From assembly GCA_964017145.1 (NCBI GenBank), contig OZ024842.1, positions 4,464,001 through 4,528,000 of the forward strand: DNA of 64,000 nucleotides, read 5' to 3'. Of this stretch, positions 46,023 to 57,043 are shown in pieces (positions within the stretch are counted from its first letter, which is position 1; the number at the start of each line of letters is the position of its first letter). This DNA comes from Agrocybe praecox. Lineage: Eukaryota; Basidiomycota; Agaricomycetes; Agaricales; Agrocybaceae. A model generated the notes under the pieces. It worked only from the letters and a program-made list of their open reading frames with translations. It was not told where the DNA came from and did no database searches. The position numbers and the translations under genes are program-made.

Positions 46023-47519
46023 ATGCCCGTCGTCGACTCTGATCAATCTAAACGTGTTTTGGTCACTGGAGCCAACGGTTATGTCGCCCTGTGGGTTGTT
46101 CGAACCTTGCTCGAGCAGGGTTACATTGTTCGCGGGACGGTTCGGTCTGAAGCTAAGGGAACGGCTCTTTTAAAGATATTCAAGGAATACGTCGATCATT
46201 TAGAGTATGTTATCGTGGATGATATGGCAAAGGTACGTTCGTCAATTATTTGCAGTCCGGAGATTGAACCCTGGGCCGACAATTGCATATTTCGTAGGAA
46301 GGGGCTTTCGACGACTTTGTCAAGGACGTGGATGCCATACAACACGTAGCATCCCCTGTATCATTGTCTAGTGAAGATCCAGATGGTAATTGATCATCAT
46401 TATTGTGTTCCACCTTCCGCTAACCCGATTTATGAAAACAGAGTTGATCTTACCAGCCGTACGTGGTACGTTAAGCGTGATGAACAGCGCCCTAAGATTT
46501 GGGTATGTTATTGCTCTGTTTTGCATTTTCCAAATTTTCGATTTAATTCGTCGTCCAATGCATAGGAAGTCTGTGAAACGGATTGTGATCACTTCATCGT
46601 GTGCTGCGATCCAGCGCGAAATCAAGGAGCCTGGCTTCGTGTACAACGAGAGTGACTGGGCGGACGAATCAATCAAGGAAGTCCAAGAACTTGGAAGGAA
46701 GGCGTCTCCAACAGCAAAGTATCGTACCTCGAAGGCGTTGGCAGAAAGAGGTTAGTACTACTACCCCCACTCAATTTTTGACTTAAATGGTCAAGTAAAT
46801 TTACTCCAACAGGCGCATGGGAGTTCTACGAGAATCATAAAGGAGAAATAGGATGGGACTTGGTTACGATTCTTCCTCCTGTCATTATTGGAGTAAGTGC
46901 CGATCAAGCTGAAAGAGGAGAAAAAATTGGATACTTACCTTCCATCATCCAGCCTCCATTACAGGACGTCAAGACTCCCGAAGATCTCAATCTCTCTCTG
47001 ATCATGTTCTACAAGCCCATATTCACCGAACAACCGGATGCAGTTCTGAAAGCGCCGTTCAACTACGTACACGTCCAGGATATCGCTGAAGCACACGTCG
47101 ACTCGCTGAAGAAGGAAGCAGCTGGTGGAAATCGGATTCTCGTTGTCGGAGGCACGTGGCTTCAATCCCTTATCCTTCAACTTTTGTCTCTAACGGCTCT
47201 CTTCCTTCATTTTAGGCGCTATTACTGGACAGCATACTCGTTAGCATTTTCCTCTTATATATATAAGATGTACTGACTCAAACGACGACTCGTAATAGGC
47301 AACATTGTACATAAATTGTACCCCGAGTTATATACCTCCGGAACCCTGCCTCGAGGAAATACAGAAATCGAAAACAAGATCATATGGACTTACAATACCG
47401 AGAGAAGCAAGCAGTTGCTCGGTATGAAGTACCGAACCATGGAAGATATCGTTCGAGACATGGTTGAGGATATCAAGCCGAGAGGATGGTTCCAGGCAGG
47501 ACAATATCCAAGCTCATAG
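46023..47519 (+). CDS. NAD(P)-dependent extended SDR, DFR/Gre2-like reductase (SDR 3)
   Basis: Eight exons: 46023-46232, 46298-46385, 46442-46502, 46566-46750, 46813-46892, 46953-47151, 47216-47239 and 47299-47519. They give 355 aa. TGANGYVALW, Ser131 (VITSSC), Tyr172 and Lys176 (KYRTSK) are all present, so the enzyme should be active as an NADPH-dependent aldehyde/ketone reductase; the substrate is unknown. Intron 6 begins with GC (GCACGT) instead of GT. The exact 199-nt exon length shared with SDR 2 supports this donor. Exon 7 is only 24 nt. Intron 5 (46893-46952, GTAAGT...CAG) is 60 nt, a multiple of three, and open, so retention would add 20 residues. The gene converges on F-box 4, with 149 bp between the stops. 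Confidence 0.9.
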
Positions 47520-47668
47520 ATTATTTGAATAATAATACTACAAGTTGTCGTATCTATGATATCATAGGTTTATTTACTTCTCTGAGAGTCGTATTATTAA
47601 TTACTTGTTTTTCACAATATGACGAGCTCGATGACTTACCTAGCATTGCAAGTCTATTACGACGGTCG

Positions 47669-49372
47669 CTAACCAACTACCCGAAATCCAGCTTTCTCAT
47701 CTTGCCACCAACACACATGCAAGCCGCCCAGGTTCATCGCTTCCAGCGACTCCAGAAGGCGACCTATGTTTTTCTCCTCAACGTCAAAAGCCAGGTCGAG
47801 GACCTTGATGGGGTTTCCTTCCGCATCTGAATTGCGAGAACGAACGTAGGCAATTATATTATCAATCGTCTTCGAAATTGTGGCCATTTGCGACTGAGAA
47901 CGATGTGGATGTTCGCATAAACGAAGAACGGCAAGGTTTGGCAAGATCGGACGAGGTGTGTCACATCCATCGCTGCCACAGCCTGCTACGTCATTGGAAG
48001 GGGGTGGCTGAATCGCTTGATAGAGGAAATTGAACGAAATCAAGTCCGTCTCGAGGTACTTGACGGACGAAAACGACTGCAGAAGCGGGAGGTATTGAGG
48101 CACTAAGTAGTCGACAATCGTGTCCTCGTCAAACAGTGCGAGGCGAAGCTGAGCGACATCCTTGAGCTGCTCGAATGAGAAGAGCGAGCATATCGTGGAG
48201 AAGAACCAAGCCGGATACGCATGCGGTGCAGTCGGTACCCAGCTCTGCCAGCTCAGCGAGAGTTTGAAGGAATTTTCGTTTCCTGGAAGGATGCTGCATG
48301 CGTCGTTAAGCAAGATGAGGCTGTCCGTGATATGTAGCTCGAGGGATTTAAGTGGCCTGTTCTTCGAATTGGAGCGGTTTGAATGGGCGAGGCGGACGTG
48401 GTCTTCTATGATTTTCTTGAACGCACTTCGGAGGTCCTTGAGGGTGGATTCGAGATTCGTATCCCAAGGATCGATAGTGGCATTGCAAGCTACTAGACAG
48501 CCGCTAGAGGAGGGTTTGATACTGCCCAAGAGGTCCATACAGTTTCTCGCTGTCGTGTGCAGGACCAACTTCGAGAGGAAAGGAAGATTGACGCCTGGAA
48601 GAGGACGAAGCTTTGTGGATCCAACTGTTTCTTCTATGATATCATGATATACGGCTAGTGACTCGAGGAAAGGAGCAGTGGCGAGAATGTCCAGCAGCTG
48701 GCGGGGTGTTGAGGTAAAAGTGGATCTGCGTGAGGTGTAAAGGGTGCGCAGATTGGATAGACATGTTAGGTTGACGAAAGGACCGAGATTCGTGCCAAAT
48801 TCGTGAAGACTTAGGGCGGAGTTGGCAAATAAAGGTAGGAGCTGTTTGCAGCTGGTATCTTCTTCATCAACGTCCATGAACGTCGTTCGATTATCGAGGA
48901 TGAAGGTACGCAGCATAGGAGCTGGGCGCTGCAGGACGGAACGAATCTGCCTGGTGCTCCCATAGTATGCTGGCTTCGCCTGCCCATACACCCTGACCTT
49001 TAGACGCTCGATTCTCGTCCAACTCTCGTCCAACATCTTATAAAAAAACTCCGCAGAGTCACCGTACTCCCCTCGTCCACCCGTAAACATGACTCCTTCG
49101 ATCCACAGAGACGACGACCTACTCCTTTCCAAAGATACGGGCAGCCACTTCAGACTATGTTCGTTGTTGTTGACCCACAGTAGTCGTCCCCATATGGACG
49201 GCGAGTCGAGGATAATGTTCCTCCATTCGTGGCAGACGTGTGTATTCCGGATGGTCTCTGAAAGACGTTCGGAAATGTCGACGTCGAGGTCTGATGCTAC
49301 CGACAAGAAAATGACCCATAGCACATCATCCGGTATGTGATAGTTGGCTCCTTGAACAGACTTGAACGTCAT
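47669..49372 (-). CDS. F-box protein (F-box 4)
   Basis: A single-exon 567-aa gene. The F-box is at about residues 12-70 (YHIPDDVLWVIFLSV, HVCHEWRNIILDSPSIWGRL). It is followed by LERSRSSSLWIEG and leucine-rich segments with the usual family spacing. The C terminus (LGGLHVCWWQDE) matches the closing segment of other members. Its higher GC content than neighbouring intergenic DNA suggests real coding constraint. It is most similar in organisation to F-box 5 next to it, and the two may be an old tandem pair. SCF adaptor role inferred from the family. Confidence 0.85.
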   Translation of the reverse strand: MTFKSVQGANYHIPDDVLWVIFLSVASDLDVDISERLSETIRNTHVCHEWRNIILDSPSIWGRLLWVNNNEHSLKWLPVSLERSRSSSLWIEGVMFTGGRGEYGDSAEFFYKMLDESWTRIERLKVRVYGQAKPAYYGSTRQIRSVLQRPAPMLRTFILDNRTTFMDVDEEDTSCKQLLPLFANSALSLHEFGTNLGPFVNLTCLSNLRTLYTSRRSTFTSTPRQLLDILATAPFLESLAVYHDIIEETVGSTKLRPLPGVNLPFLSKLVLHTTARNCMDLLGSIKPSSSGCLVACNATIDPWDTNLESTLKDLRSAFKKIIEDHVRLAHSNRSNSKNRPLKSLELHITDSLILLNDACSILPGNENSFKLSLSWQSWVPTAPHAYPAWFFSTICSLFSFEQLKDVAQLRLALFDEDTIVDYLVPQYLPLLQSFSSVKYLETDLISFNFLYQAIQPPPSNDVAGCGSDGCDTPRPILPNLAVLRLCEHPHRSQSQMATISKTIDNIIAYVRSRNSDAEGNPIKVLDLAFDVEEKNIGRLLESLEAMNLGGLHVCWWQDEKAGFRVVG

Positions 49373-50126
49373 AGGTACGTAGAGGAAGACGGGGGTTGGG
49401 CCTGTGAGGTAGTGCCGGGTACGTGAACGAATGTACCTGCGTCAAGAGCAGATTGTATGACTATAGCAGTGTCAGAATTGCAGTCTAATATGGATCATTA
49501 TATGAGTACCGCACCAGGTGGAACCCATATGCACGACGTTGAGTCGTTTGACTGTCATGGTACACTCAGACCGAGTACCGGTGGCAAAATACCCTGGAGG
49601 TACCGGAAGGCGAGAACCGAGGTCAATTCGCACTGAAAGCAGCAGGTGTACTGAATGGCGGCGTTGTCACAAGAGCTTCTAGCGTTGGAAATAATCCAAA
49701 TTCACGGAACTGCCAAATGGTGTCCTATAATCGAGAAACTGAAAGTATATATTAGATAATTGAACATAGGTCGAGATTAACGCTAAGATCTAAAAACTTG
49801 CCATATTGTTTCTGTTGCTTTACGCGCGCATGAAGCTGAGGGTATACATAATGGTTTTGTGCATAGTGTCACTACGTTGAAGGAAACTCTTGGTTGTCGC
49901 TGATAATATTGATAATCTAGCACGTGACTTATGTATGATAAGATTAAGATAAGATGATGGATCTGACAGAGGCTACGGAAATTTGGAATCTTACTTCATC
50001 TATTGACTTGCTATTGACAAGGGAGAAAAGGTTATCTATATTATACATTTTATGTTCTTTAAAAGATTTATTTGGCAGAATTTGTCCAAGGTTCACCAAT
50101 TCACGGCACGCGTGCCCACGCCAATA
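49373..50126. other. Spacer between F-box 4 and F-box 5
   Basis: No gene. It holds the F-box 4 upstream region, a GATAAGATTAAGATAAGATG stretch with GATA-type sites near 49940, and GCACGTGAC at about 49919. Confidence 0.45.
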
Positions 50127-51866
50127 TCACATTCGGTCATTCATACCCAATACAAAAGCACTAAAGGATGCCGATAAATCACTATCTTCCCAGGTCACTT
50201 CAAATCCTTCCGAGTATCTGTCATCTTCGAATGCTTTCAGAAACTTACCCCGGTGGTCGATACCCGAGGAAAATTCGATGACCTTTATTCGTGAATCATA
50301 CAGCTGCACCGCGAGAACGAAGTCCCGAAGCAATGGGACGATATGCAATGTCGCTTTCCTGGACTCCGCCGAACTTAATCGAACGGTATGTAATTGAGGG
50401 AAAATGAAGCGATCGGATTGGATTTGCTGTTGGATAGCCACGAGATGATGCAATGTTGCAATATCGCTCAACTGGACCTCCAAAACGGTAACAGAGACGA
50501 AACCAGAGAGGCAGGAATGGTACATAGCATATCCTTCGATGTCGATGCCCTGTAGATAATGGTGAAAACTGAGTCCCAGTGTGGTAACGTAGCGATAAAA
50601 AGGTAAAGTGAAGATCGGGACGTGGAACGGTTGTGCATGAAATCCCATGCCCCTGGCGGCATCTGAACCGACCGCCAGCGTAAATCGTTCGTCAGAATAT
50701 GAGAATATTTTGCACGCGTCGTTGATCTGAAGCTGGCGGGGAGTTATTGTGAATGAAACGGCTGCCATGTCATGTAATGAATGGTGATGGGACATATGGG
50801 CGCTCGATATCTGGGAATATTGTGTGTGTAAATCCTGGTACGTTTCTGCGGAAGGTGGGTTGATTGGGGAGACTAATGCCTGGCAGTTTATCGCACATCC
50901 AGAGGGAGAGGGCGAGATGCGTTTTAAAATCGCAATGCAAGATTCGATGGATGTGCGGAGCGACATACTGGTGAGAAACGGAAGTTCGAATACGGGAAGC
51001 CTCGCCAAGTCATCCGCACGTCCAGGACTTATATGTGCATCAATTTTAAGCTCTTCCAAACTCGTCATCGACCGCAATATGTTGAAAAGAGTTTTGATGG
51101 AGGTCTGAAATCGGATTTCAGTACATGCGTGGAAAACACGCAGATTGGAGAGACATGTCAGGTTAGCGAACGGTGAGATATCCGTGTCGAATAGATGAAG
51201 TAGTGGTGCTGAATTGGAAAACAGAGCTCTGTGCGGACTTTCGTCGATTGAATCTGTTCTGATACCACGGATGATGGGAAAAGACGAGCTTTTTACAACG
51301 AAATACCGGAGGCATGGGGCAGGACGTTGCATACTTTCTCTCAGTCTGTCAACGATAAACAGACTGTTTGTTTCGATGGAAACCTTCTCCATCCGTTCCC
51401 AGTCGCATTCAAACAGGTCCAACGAGAACTTTGCTAAGTCCTTCTGGGCGTCACTCAGTACGTTCCGGGGTATGAGGTCATTGAGTTTGCCCTCCACCCA
51501 AAGAGGCCGGGATTTCGCTCTTTTGTGAACTACTGGCAACATGTTGCGTCGCGTTTTGGTGTAAGCTGCTACATCGAGAACGATATTCTTGGCCCATATT
51601 GTCGAGGTCTCGATGATTAGATACCGCCAATGGCTACAGATGTGGGTGCTTGTTATCGCTAGTTGAAGTCGGCTCCAAGCTGGAATCCCTGGATCTGTTG
51701 TCATTTCAAGAAATATCGTTTCGAGGACGTCTTCGGGAAGTTTGTGAACGTAGCATGTTGGACGTTGCTGCAGTTGAGTCATTGGGTGATCGTCCATGGG
51801 AAGGAGCACCTTATATAGATAACATGTGCGTGGCAGAAAAATTATTTCAGTGGTCGCATCATACAT
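50127..51866 (-). CDS. F-box protein (F-box 5), start uncertain
   Basis: A single-exon frame of 579 codons. The F-box begins near YVHKLPEDVLETIFLEM, with THICSHWRYLIIETSTIWAK after it, then HKRAKSRPLWVEGKL and weak leucine-rich repeats. Three in-frame ATGs compete: 51866, 51797 and 51782. A TATATAAG sequence lies on the minus strand at 51810-51817. If it is the real TATA box the long start at 51866 is excluded and translation would begin at 51797 or 51782, still upstream of the F-box. The last residues (FEVTWEDSDL) fit the family end. SCF adaptor role inferred. Confidence 0.82.
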   Translation of the reverse strand: MYDATTEIIFLPRTCYLYKVLLPMDDHPMTQLQQRPTCYVHKLPEDVLETIFLEMTTDPGIPAWSRLQLAITSTHICSHWRYLIIETSTIWAKNIVLDVAAYTKTRRNMLPVVHKRAKSRPLWVEGKLNDLIPRNVLSDAQKDLAKFSLDLFECDWERMEKVSIETNSLFIVDRLRESMQRPAPCLRYFVVKSSSFPIIRGIRTDSIDESPHRALFSNSAPLLHLFDTDISPFANLTCLSNLRVFHACTEIRFQTSIKTLFNILRSMTSLEELKIDAHISPGRADDLARLPVFELPFLTSMSLRTSIESCIAILKRISPSPSGCAINCQALVSPINPPSAETYQDLHTQYSQISSAHMSHHHSLHDMAAVSFTITPRQLQINDACKIFSYSDERFTLAVGSDAARGMGFHAQPFHVPIFTLPFYRYVTTLGLSFHHYLQGIDIEGYAMYHSCLSGFVSVTVLEVQLSDIATLHHLVAIQQQIQSDRFIFPQLHTVRLSSAESRKATLHIVPLLRDFVLAVQLYDSRIKVIEFSSGIDHRGKFLKAFEDDRYSEGFEVTWEDSDLSASFSAFVLGMNDRM

Positions 51867-52805
51867 GTGCCTGATATTTATACGTAATCCATCTTCAACA
51901 GCTGCATCATGGCCTCACTGCGCATGGAGTTCTCCGATAATCAAGGAAGTAGAACAGCGGTTGCTCTAAGGACACATTAGCACTACACCCGAAGTGTCTA
52001 CTTAAACGCACATGTATTTTCTCATCTGTGGTTTTACGCGCCCAAGGAAACGCAGATTGAACGGACATAAATATTACCGGGATTAATCAGGGCTTGGAAG
52101 GTCTGGATCCCGGTCGCTTTTCTTAGGCTATGCGAGACAATGAAGGTGATCCCAATGGCTGATCGGTCACCGTCGGCGGGCAGACTATAAATCTAACGAC
52201 AACAAAGACATAATCATTGTTCGAGCAGGGGCAATTTTTTTTTTTTGGCATTTCATCATATTTGAGAATGCTATGTTCAAATATACTACAATAATCACTT
52301 GGATAATCGATGTCCTTGAGGTCTGAGAATTGATCTATTTGGCTCGAGTCCGTGGTACGTCCAACCAGATGTTCACTCGAGTAATTTGTGTGTCTGTGTG
52401 GACTAAGACATCTTTTGGTCAGGCATCAATAGAAGAAAAGACATAGGTCACATTTTCCGCCCAATTTATTTGTAATGAATTCCAGTCGAAGGTCTCATCC
52501 AAGTCTCATCCGCGTCTGTTGCGGAGTCGCGTCGCGTTATGCCAATTCCTACAATATTCGTGATCAGATGCCGTCATCACGTGTTTAGCATTTCTGGCGA
52601 AAACTTGGCGAAAACAGTTGACGACATTCAAGTTGCCCTTCTGCCGTCATCATAACTTGATCATAACCTGGAAATTCACAGGAGCTGTCCGCTGTAGCCT
52701 GTGATTCTCCACTCTATCAATTAATGGACTTCAATAAGCCCCCGCATAGTCAATATCTGCTCAAAATTTGCGAATCCGGCGCTGGTCTCAGCCTTTTTAC
52801 TCTAT
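51867..52805. other. Intergenic, no gene seen
   Basis: A/T-rich; only very short frames. Confidence 0.5.
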
Positions 52806-53799
52806 GTATGGCGATCATTTGGGGGAAGTATTCCCGCGCACCGCTCATTGGGATTTTTACCCTTTCCGCGCAATGTTAGGGTCAAAATAGGTCAAAATAT
52901 AGTTAAGTCCAAATTTTCCCTGAACGTGTGGGCGGACAGGAAAGTTGCGCGATTTTGGGTCAATCGCGCGACTTTTTTTCCGCGCGCAATTTTTTAAATT
53001 TATGTGGAGTCATATGCGCGGGTATTCGGATCAGCGCGCGCAATTATTTTGAGAATTGCGCGCAATTAATGTGCCTGCGTTTGCCGGTCTGCCGAAAGTT
53101 GAGTCACTCTCTGGCACCTCGGCACATCCAAAGCACTCCGTAGCGTCAGATTTTTTACTCTTCCCCACGGATGAGCTTTTGGAATTTTGAGTATACTTCT
53201 AGCTTTATGTATCATAAGTTATAACCCGCAAATATCTTACAGATACAAATATTCTATTATATATTCAAAGCCACCATTTCCTAACTCTTTGCATCAAAAC
53301 ACACAATTAAGTGTCCGATTAAAAAAGGTAAAGAAGTGATAAGTAAGTATAGGTAAAGGCTGCCATTTGAAAGTAAAAATGGTCTTCATAACATAGTATG
53401 TATCTGAATTGTAAATGAAGTCTGATATATGGCACCGTTGAAAGCCATTATGCGGCCGGATGATCCGAGCTTCGGCAGGCCGGGACACGCGGGCACATTA
53501 ATTGCGCGCCAGGAAAATTGCGCGCTCACACAAAAGTGTTGCGCGCAATTCTCAAAATAATTGCGCGTGCTGATCCGAATACCCGCGCACATGACTCCAC
53601 ATAAATTAAAAGAATTGCGCGCGGAAAAAAAAGTCGCGCGATTTACCCAAAATCGCGCAACTTTCCTGTCCGCGCACACGTTCAGGGAAAATTTGGACTT
53701 AATCATATTTAGACCTATTTTGACCTTAACATTGCGCGGAAAGGGTAAAAACCCCAATGAGCGGTGCGCGGGAATACTACCCCTAAATGACCGCCATAC
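52806..53799. mobile_element. 994-bp foldback element with about 300-bp inverted arms
   Basis: The left arm (52806 to about 53100) and right arm (about 53490-53799) are imperfect reverse complements. The outer ends are GTATGGCGATCATTTGGGG and its partner. TCTAT is present directly outside both ends (52801-52805 and 53800-53804), a 5-bp target-site duplication. The arms are very rich in GCGCGCAATT-type words. The short open frames inside are mirror images of one another and are not genes. Confidence 0.85.
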
Positions 53800-55468
53800 T
53801 CTATGAACTTACATCGCTAATTACGTTTTCGAACCAACGTTGAACTTATTGTGGCTTCATTAAGATTAAATCCTTCAAATTTATGAATTATTCTTGACTT
53901 TCATGGGTGGAACAAGCAGCGGGATGGTTTATGTCATAGTTTGACGGTACCATGTCTTTCGTACGTTTTCTTCTGTCGCATCGAGGTCTGTCATTTACAA
54001 GACCAATTCACATCTGGAAGCCCTCTATATCCCTCTTTTCTGAGACGGTTACTGAAACCGGAGAATAAGCTCTATTCTACGGGATGATTCCCATTTGCTA
54101 TTCCGTCACATTTCAACACTGGAAATGCACGGTGGGTTGGTCATTTGGTACCAGCTCCAATGCAATTGAACCACCCCAGATTTTTTTTGAGACTGCCACC
54201 AGGTTTGTAGCTCCCTTTACTGCTCAAGACCATTTAGAACCTCCCACTAACAAAAACGAAGAGGAACTCTGCAATCATCATCGAGAAAGGATTTTCGCTT
54301 TCAAACGACAATCACAAACTTCAGTCAACCCCCTTCTCTTCAATCGCGACCCAGTTCTCTTTCACCAACACCACCTTTCATCTCCCCACACAACTGTTTG
54401 ATTTCTCGGCAATGTTGATTGTTGAATTTGTGAAGATGGCCCTGAAGAGGAATTTTGGGCTGGCGGATAGGATGTACGAAAGGACCGGTTAGGGAGCCGA
54501 AGAACCAAGCACACGACCTGAAGAAGTGTCTCAAGAGAATGCCTCCCTACGCTAAATGTCATCCGGCAAAAAGGCCGGAGCCCAGATGGACGCCCGCGTT
54601 ATTATCGAGTTGGTCGCGTAGCTGTGCGAGAAGATACTCTTGGAGCGGAAGCAACCGGGGACGAGAGCTTCGGACCGTTCTTGCTCTCCAATTGTCGGGA
54701 TTAACGATACCCAACGTCCGTAAAATGTGAAAAATTCAATTCCAGCCTCAATCAACTGTCCTACTAGAAGGCTACTATGTTACCTACAAAAGTGTATACG
54801 TTGGTGTCCAGGATTCCTTATTTTGAAGCCATATAAGGGTATGAACCTGAGCTTAAACGTCCCTTCAATTTACTTGCACTATTGGTCGCATCTCGGTTGC
54901 ATGCATGCTTACTGGTGTAAGAGGATCTAGTATCAGGTACCGTATAAATTTTCACTTTACGACAATCGATAGGCTCATTTCCAAAGGTGGGCTTAGTGTC
55001 CCAAGATGCTGTCGCACCGTGTCCCATCCAAATTTGGTCCATGTAACGATCGGCCTGCCAGATTAAAGTTATATGAGGGTACACTTGAATAGCACATGCT
55101 TACACACGTCTAAAGCACGGGATGATTGATAAATGATGGATCGATGAGCTGTTCATTTTATGCTATCGCCTACTTTACTTACTTGCAGAATTTCATTGAA
55201 AAAACGCCGTCAGGGTATCGACCACTATAGAAGGTCGGCGTTCAGCGGAGTGGAAAGTCGACACAGATAGCCCCAGTGTTCCGATCTTATGTAGCTCACG
55301 TAGACATTCGCCATCAAACCTGTTAATTTTATGTTTTACAGAGGTGACAGGTACTACAATCTTAATATATGATGATGGGGAAATCATGATCACAACAGAA
55401 TCAAATAAATACAGGGTTTTTTTATAAAGCTTTCCTTGTTCCACCTCATCCTCGTCATTGCCCACAGA
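53800..55468. other. Spacer with a doubtful small gene near 54.4 kb
   Basis: 54300-54410 is C/T-rich and promoter-like (CTTTCACCAACACCACC). An ATG at 54436 opens MALKRNFGLADRMYERTG before a stop. Continuing in another frame would need an unseen intron. I cannot support a product. Confidence 0.3.
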
Positions 55469-57043
55469 ATGTCAGACTCACAATTCGGAAATCCTACACA
55501 AATTTTCATCGACGACAGTGACCCGAACGTTAAATACACTGGCGATTGGCTCAACGAGACCGGTATAGCAACAGCGGAGAGACCCCTAATCAACGCCGAG
55601 GATGGACCGACTCCTCTATACGGAACATTGCATAGGTTTACGGGAAATGGGGATGGAATCTTATCGTACATATTTCAAGGTAAGGACACGAGCTCAGTGT
55701 ACGCGTATGATGTCTAACTTAATTCATCCTCCCAGGGCGTTCAGTCACAGCGTTTTTCTCGAACTCGGGAGCAACATTCTCATGTCTTCTAGACAATGTT
55801 CCACAAAACGTGACTCATAGTCTTGATACCCTTGGGAGAAGAGTCTGCTCCGGCAACAACCTCAATTTCATTTTTACTCACAATTTAACAATATTGGTCG
55901 AAGTCCCAGCAGTCGATGGAACATCATTGTCATTTGACGGCCTCTTCTATTCCCCATCATCAAGTTTTCTTTCACCGGACCTTGACGCAGCATACATCAT
56001 TCCGAATAACGCAGTCACGTTGAACCTTTCGAATCCTGATTTGAATATGATGCAGACACCCGGCGATACATTAACGTTTGAATTTGATGGTAAGTGATAT
56101 CTGCGTACATTGACACTGAGCCCCGGGGATGGTATTATAACTTTTTATACTTTTGCTTGTAGGGGTATCCATGGGGGTATACTCGTCGTTCCAACTTACA
56201 CCTCGTGGTGTTACAGAGAAACCTTCTACGATCTCATATGTCATCGATCAAGGACTTCCAATTACCGTTGAGATCACAAATCCTATCATGAATGGGTTGA
56301 GCAATATCACCTCTCAGCTAATAATTCAAACGCCAGTACTCTCCCCAGGTCCACACTCATTTCAAATGACGTTCGTAGGCCCCGACCAGGATGGGACGCC
56401 GTTAACCCCTGATCGGATTATAACCCAGGCTGTTAATCGGAGCCTTGATATTGTACCACAGAGTGGATCTAACCAAAACGGGACCATCGGTTCCCAGTCT
56501 CGAGGAGGACATCACCACCTTAGCAACGACACCATTATTGCCATATCAGTCAGTATAGCCGCTTTACTAATTCTAATTGGTGGATTGTGGTTTTGGCGCC
56601 GGTTGAGGTCACGAAAGCAACTTGCAGGTTCGATGACAGATGCGAATCCTCCGGAGAGCCAAATAGTTCCCTTCGAGATAAGTAACGAGAATGGCAGCGA
56701 CACGACCAGGATAGTAGAATACAGGGCAAGAGAAAACAATAAATACCGCGAGGCATTTGGCGCGTTACAGCAAATTCCCGCCCATATTAATCGGCAAGAT
56801 CCGATCACCCATCTTTCAATGTCCGATGTTCCACAGGATGCAACCAACGTAAATCAGATGGCAGTCGAACAGCAAGAACAACAGCCCAGACGATATCAAA
56901 TACATTATGATGCGGGACAACTTTTAATTATGGAACCGACTATGGAGGATAGAGATGAAGTAGTATCTTTACCACCACTCTACAACACCATCGGAAGAAT
57001 GCGTCCAGCCTCCAATCCCCCTGGCGTCGGCGCGTCGCGTTAA
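55469..57043 (+). CDS. Single-pass membrane protein of a basidiomycete-type family
   Basis: Exons 55469-55679, 55736-56089 and 56163-57043 give 481 aa. The N-terminal domain contains IDDSDPNVKYTGDW, LYGTLHRF and FFSNSG, matching the beta-rich extracellular domain pattern seen in many agaricomycete single-pass membrane proteins. Several N-glycosylation sequons follow (NLTI, NITS, NRS). A Gly/His-rich stalk leads to one transmembrane segment at about residues 312-334 (TIIAISVSIAALLILIGGLW), then RRLRSRK and a cytoplasmic tail of about 145 residues ending in PPLYNTIGR. There is no signal peptide before the first ATG in this model, so an upstream exon may be missing. Function unknown; I infer a plasma membrane or cell-surface location. 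Confidence 0.78.

Noticed and set aside
52928..53757. Two open frames with similar peptides (NLCGVICAGIRISARNYF type)
   Set aside because: They lie in opposite arms of the foldback element and are reverse-complement images of the same sequence, so they are not genes.
54436..54730. Short frames after a promoter-like C/T stretch
   Set aside because: The first frame stops after about 18 codons and joining to the next needs an intron without clear donor and acceptor.
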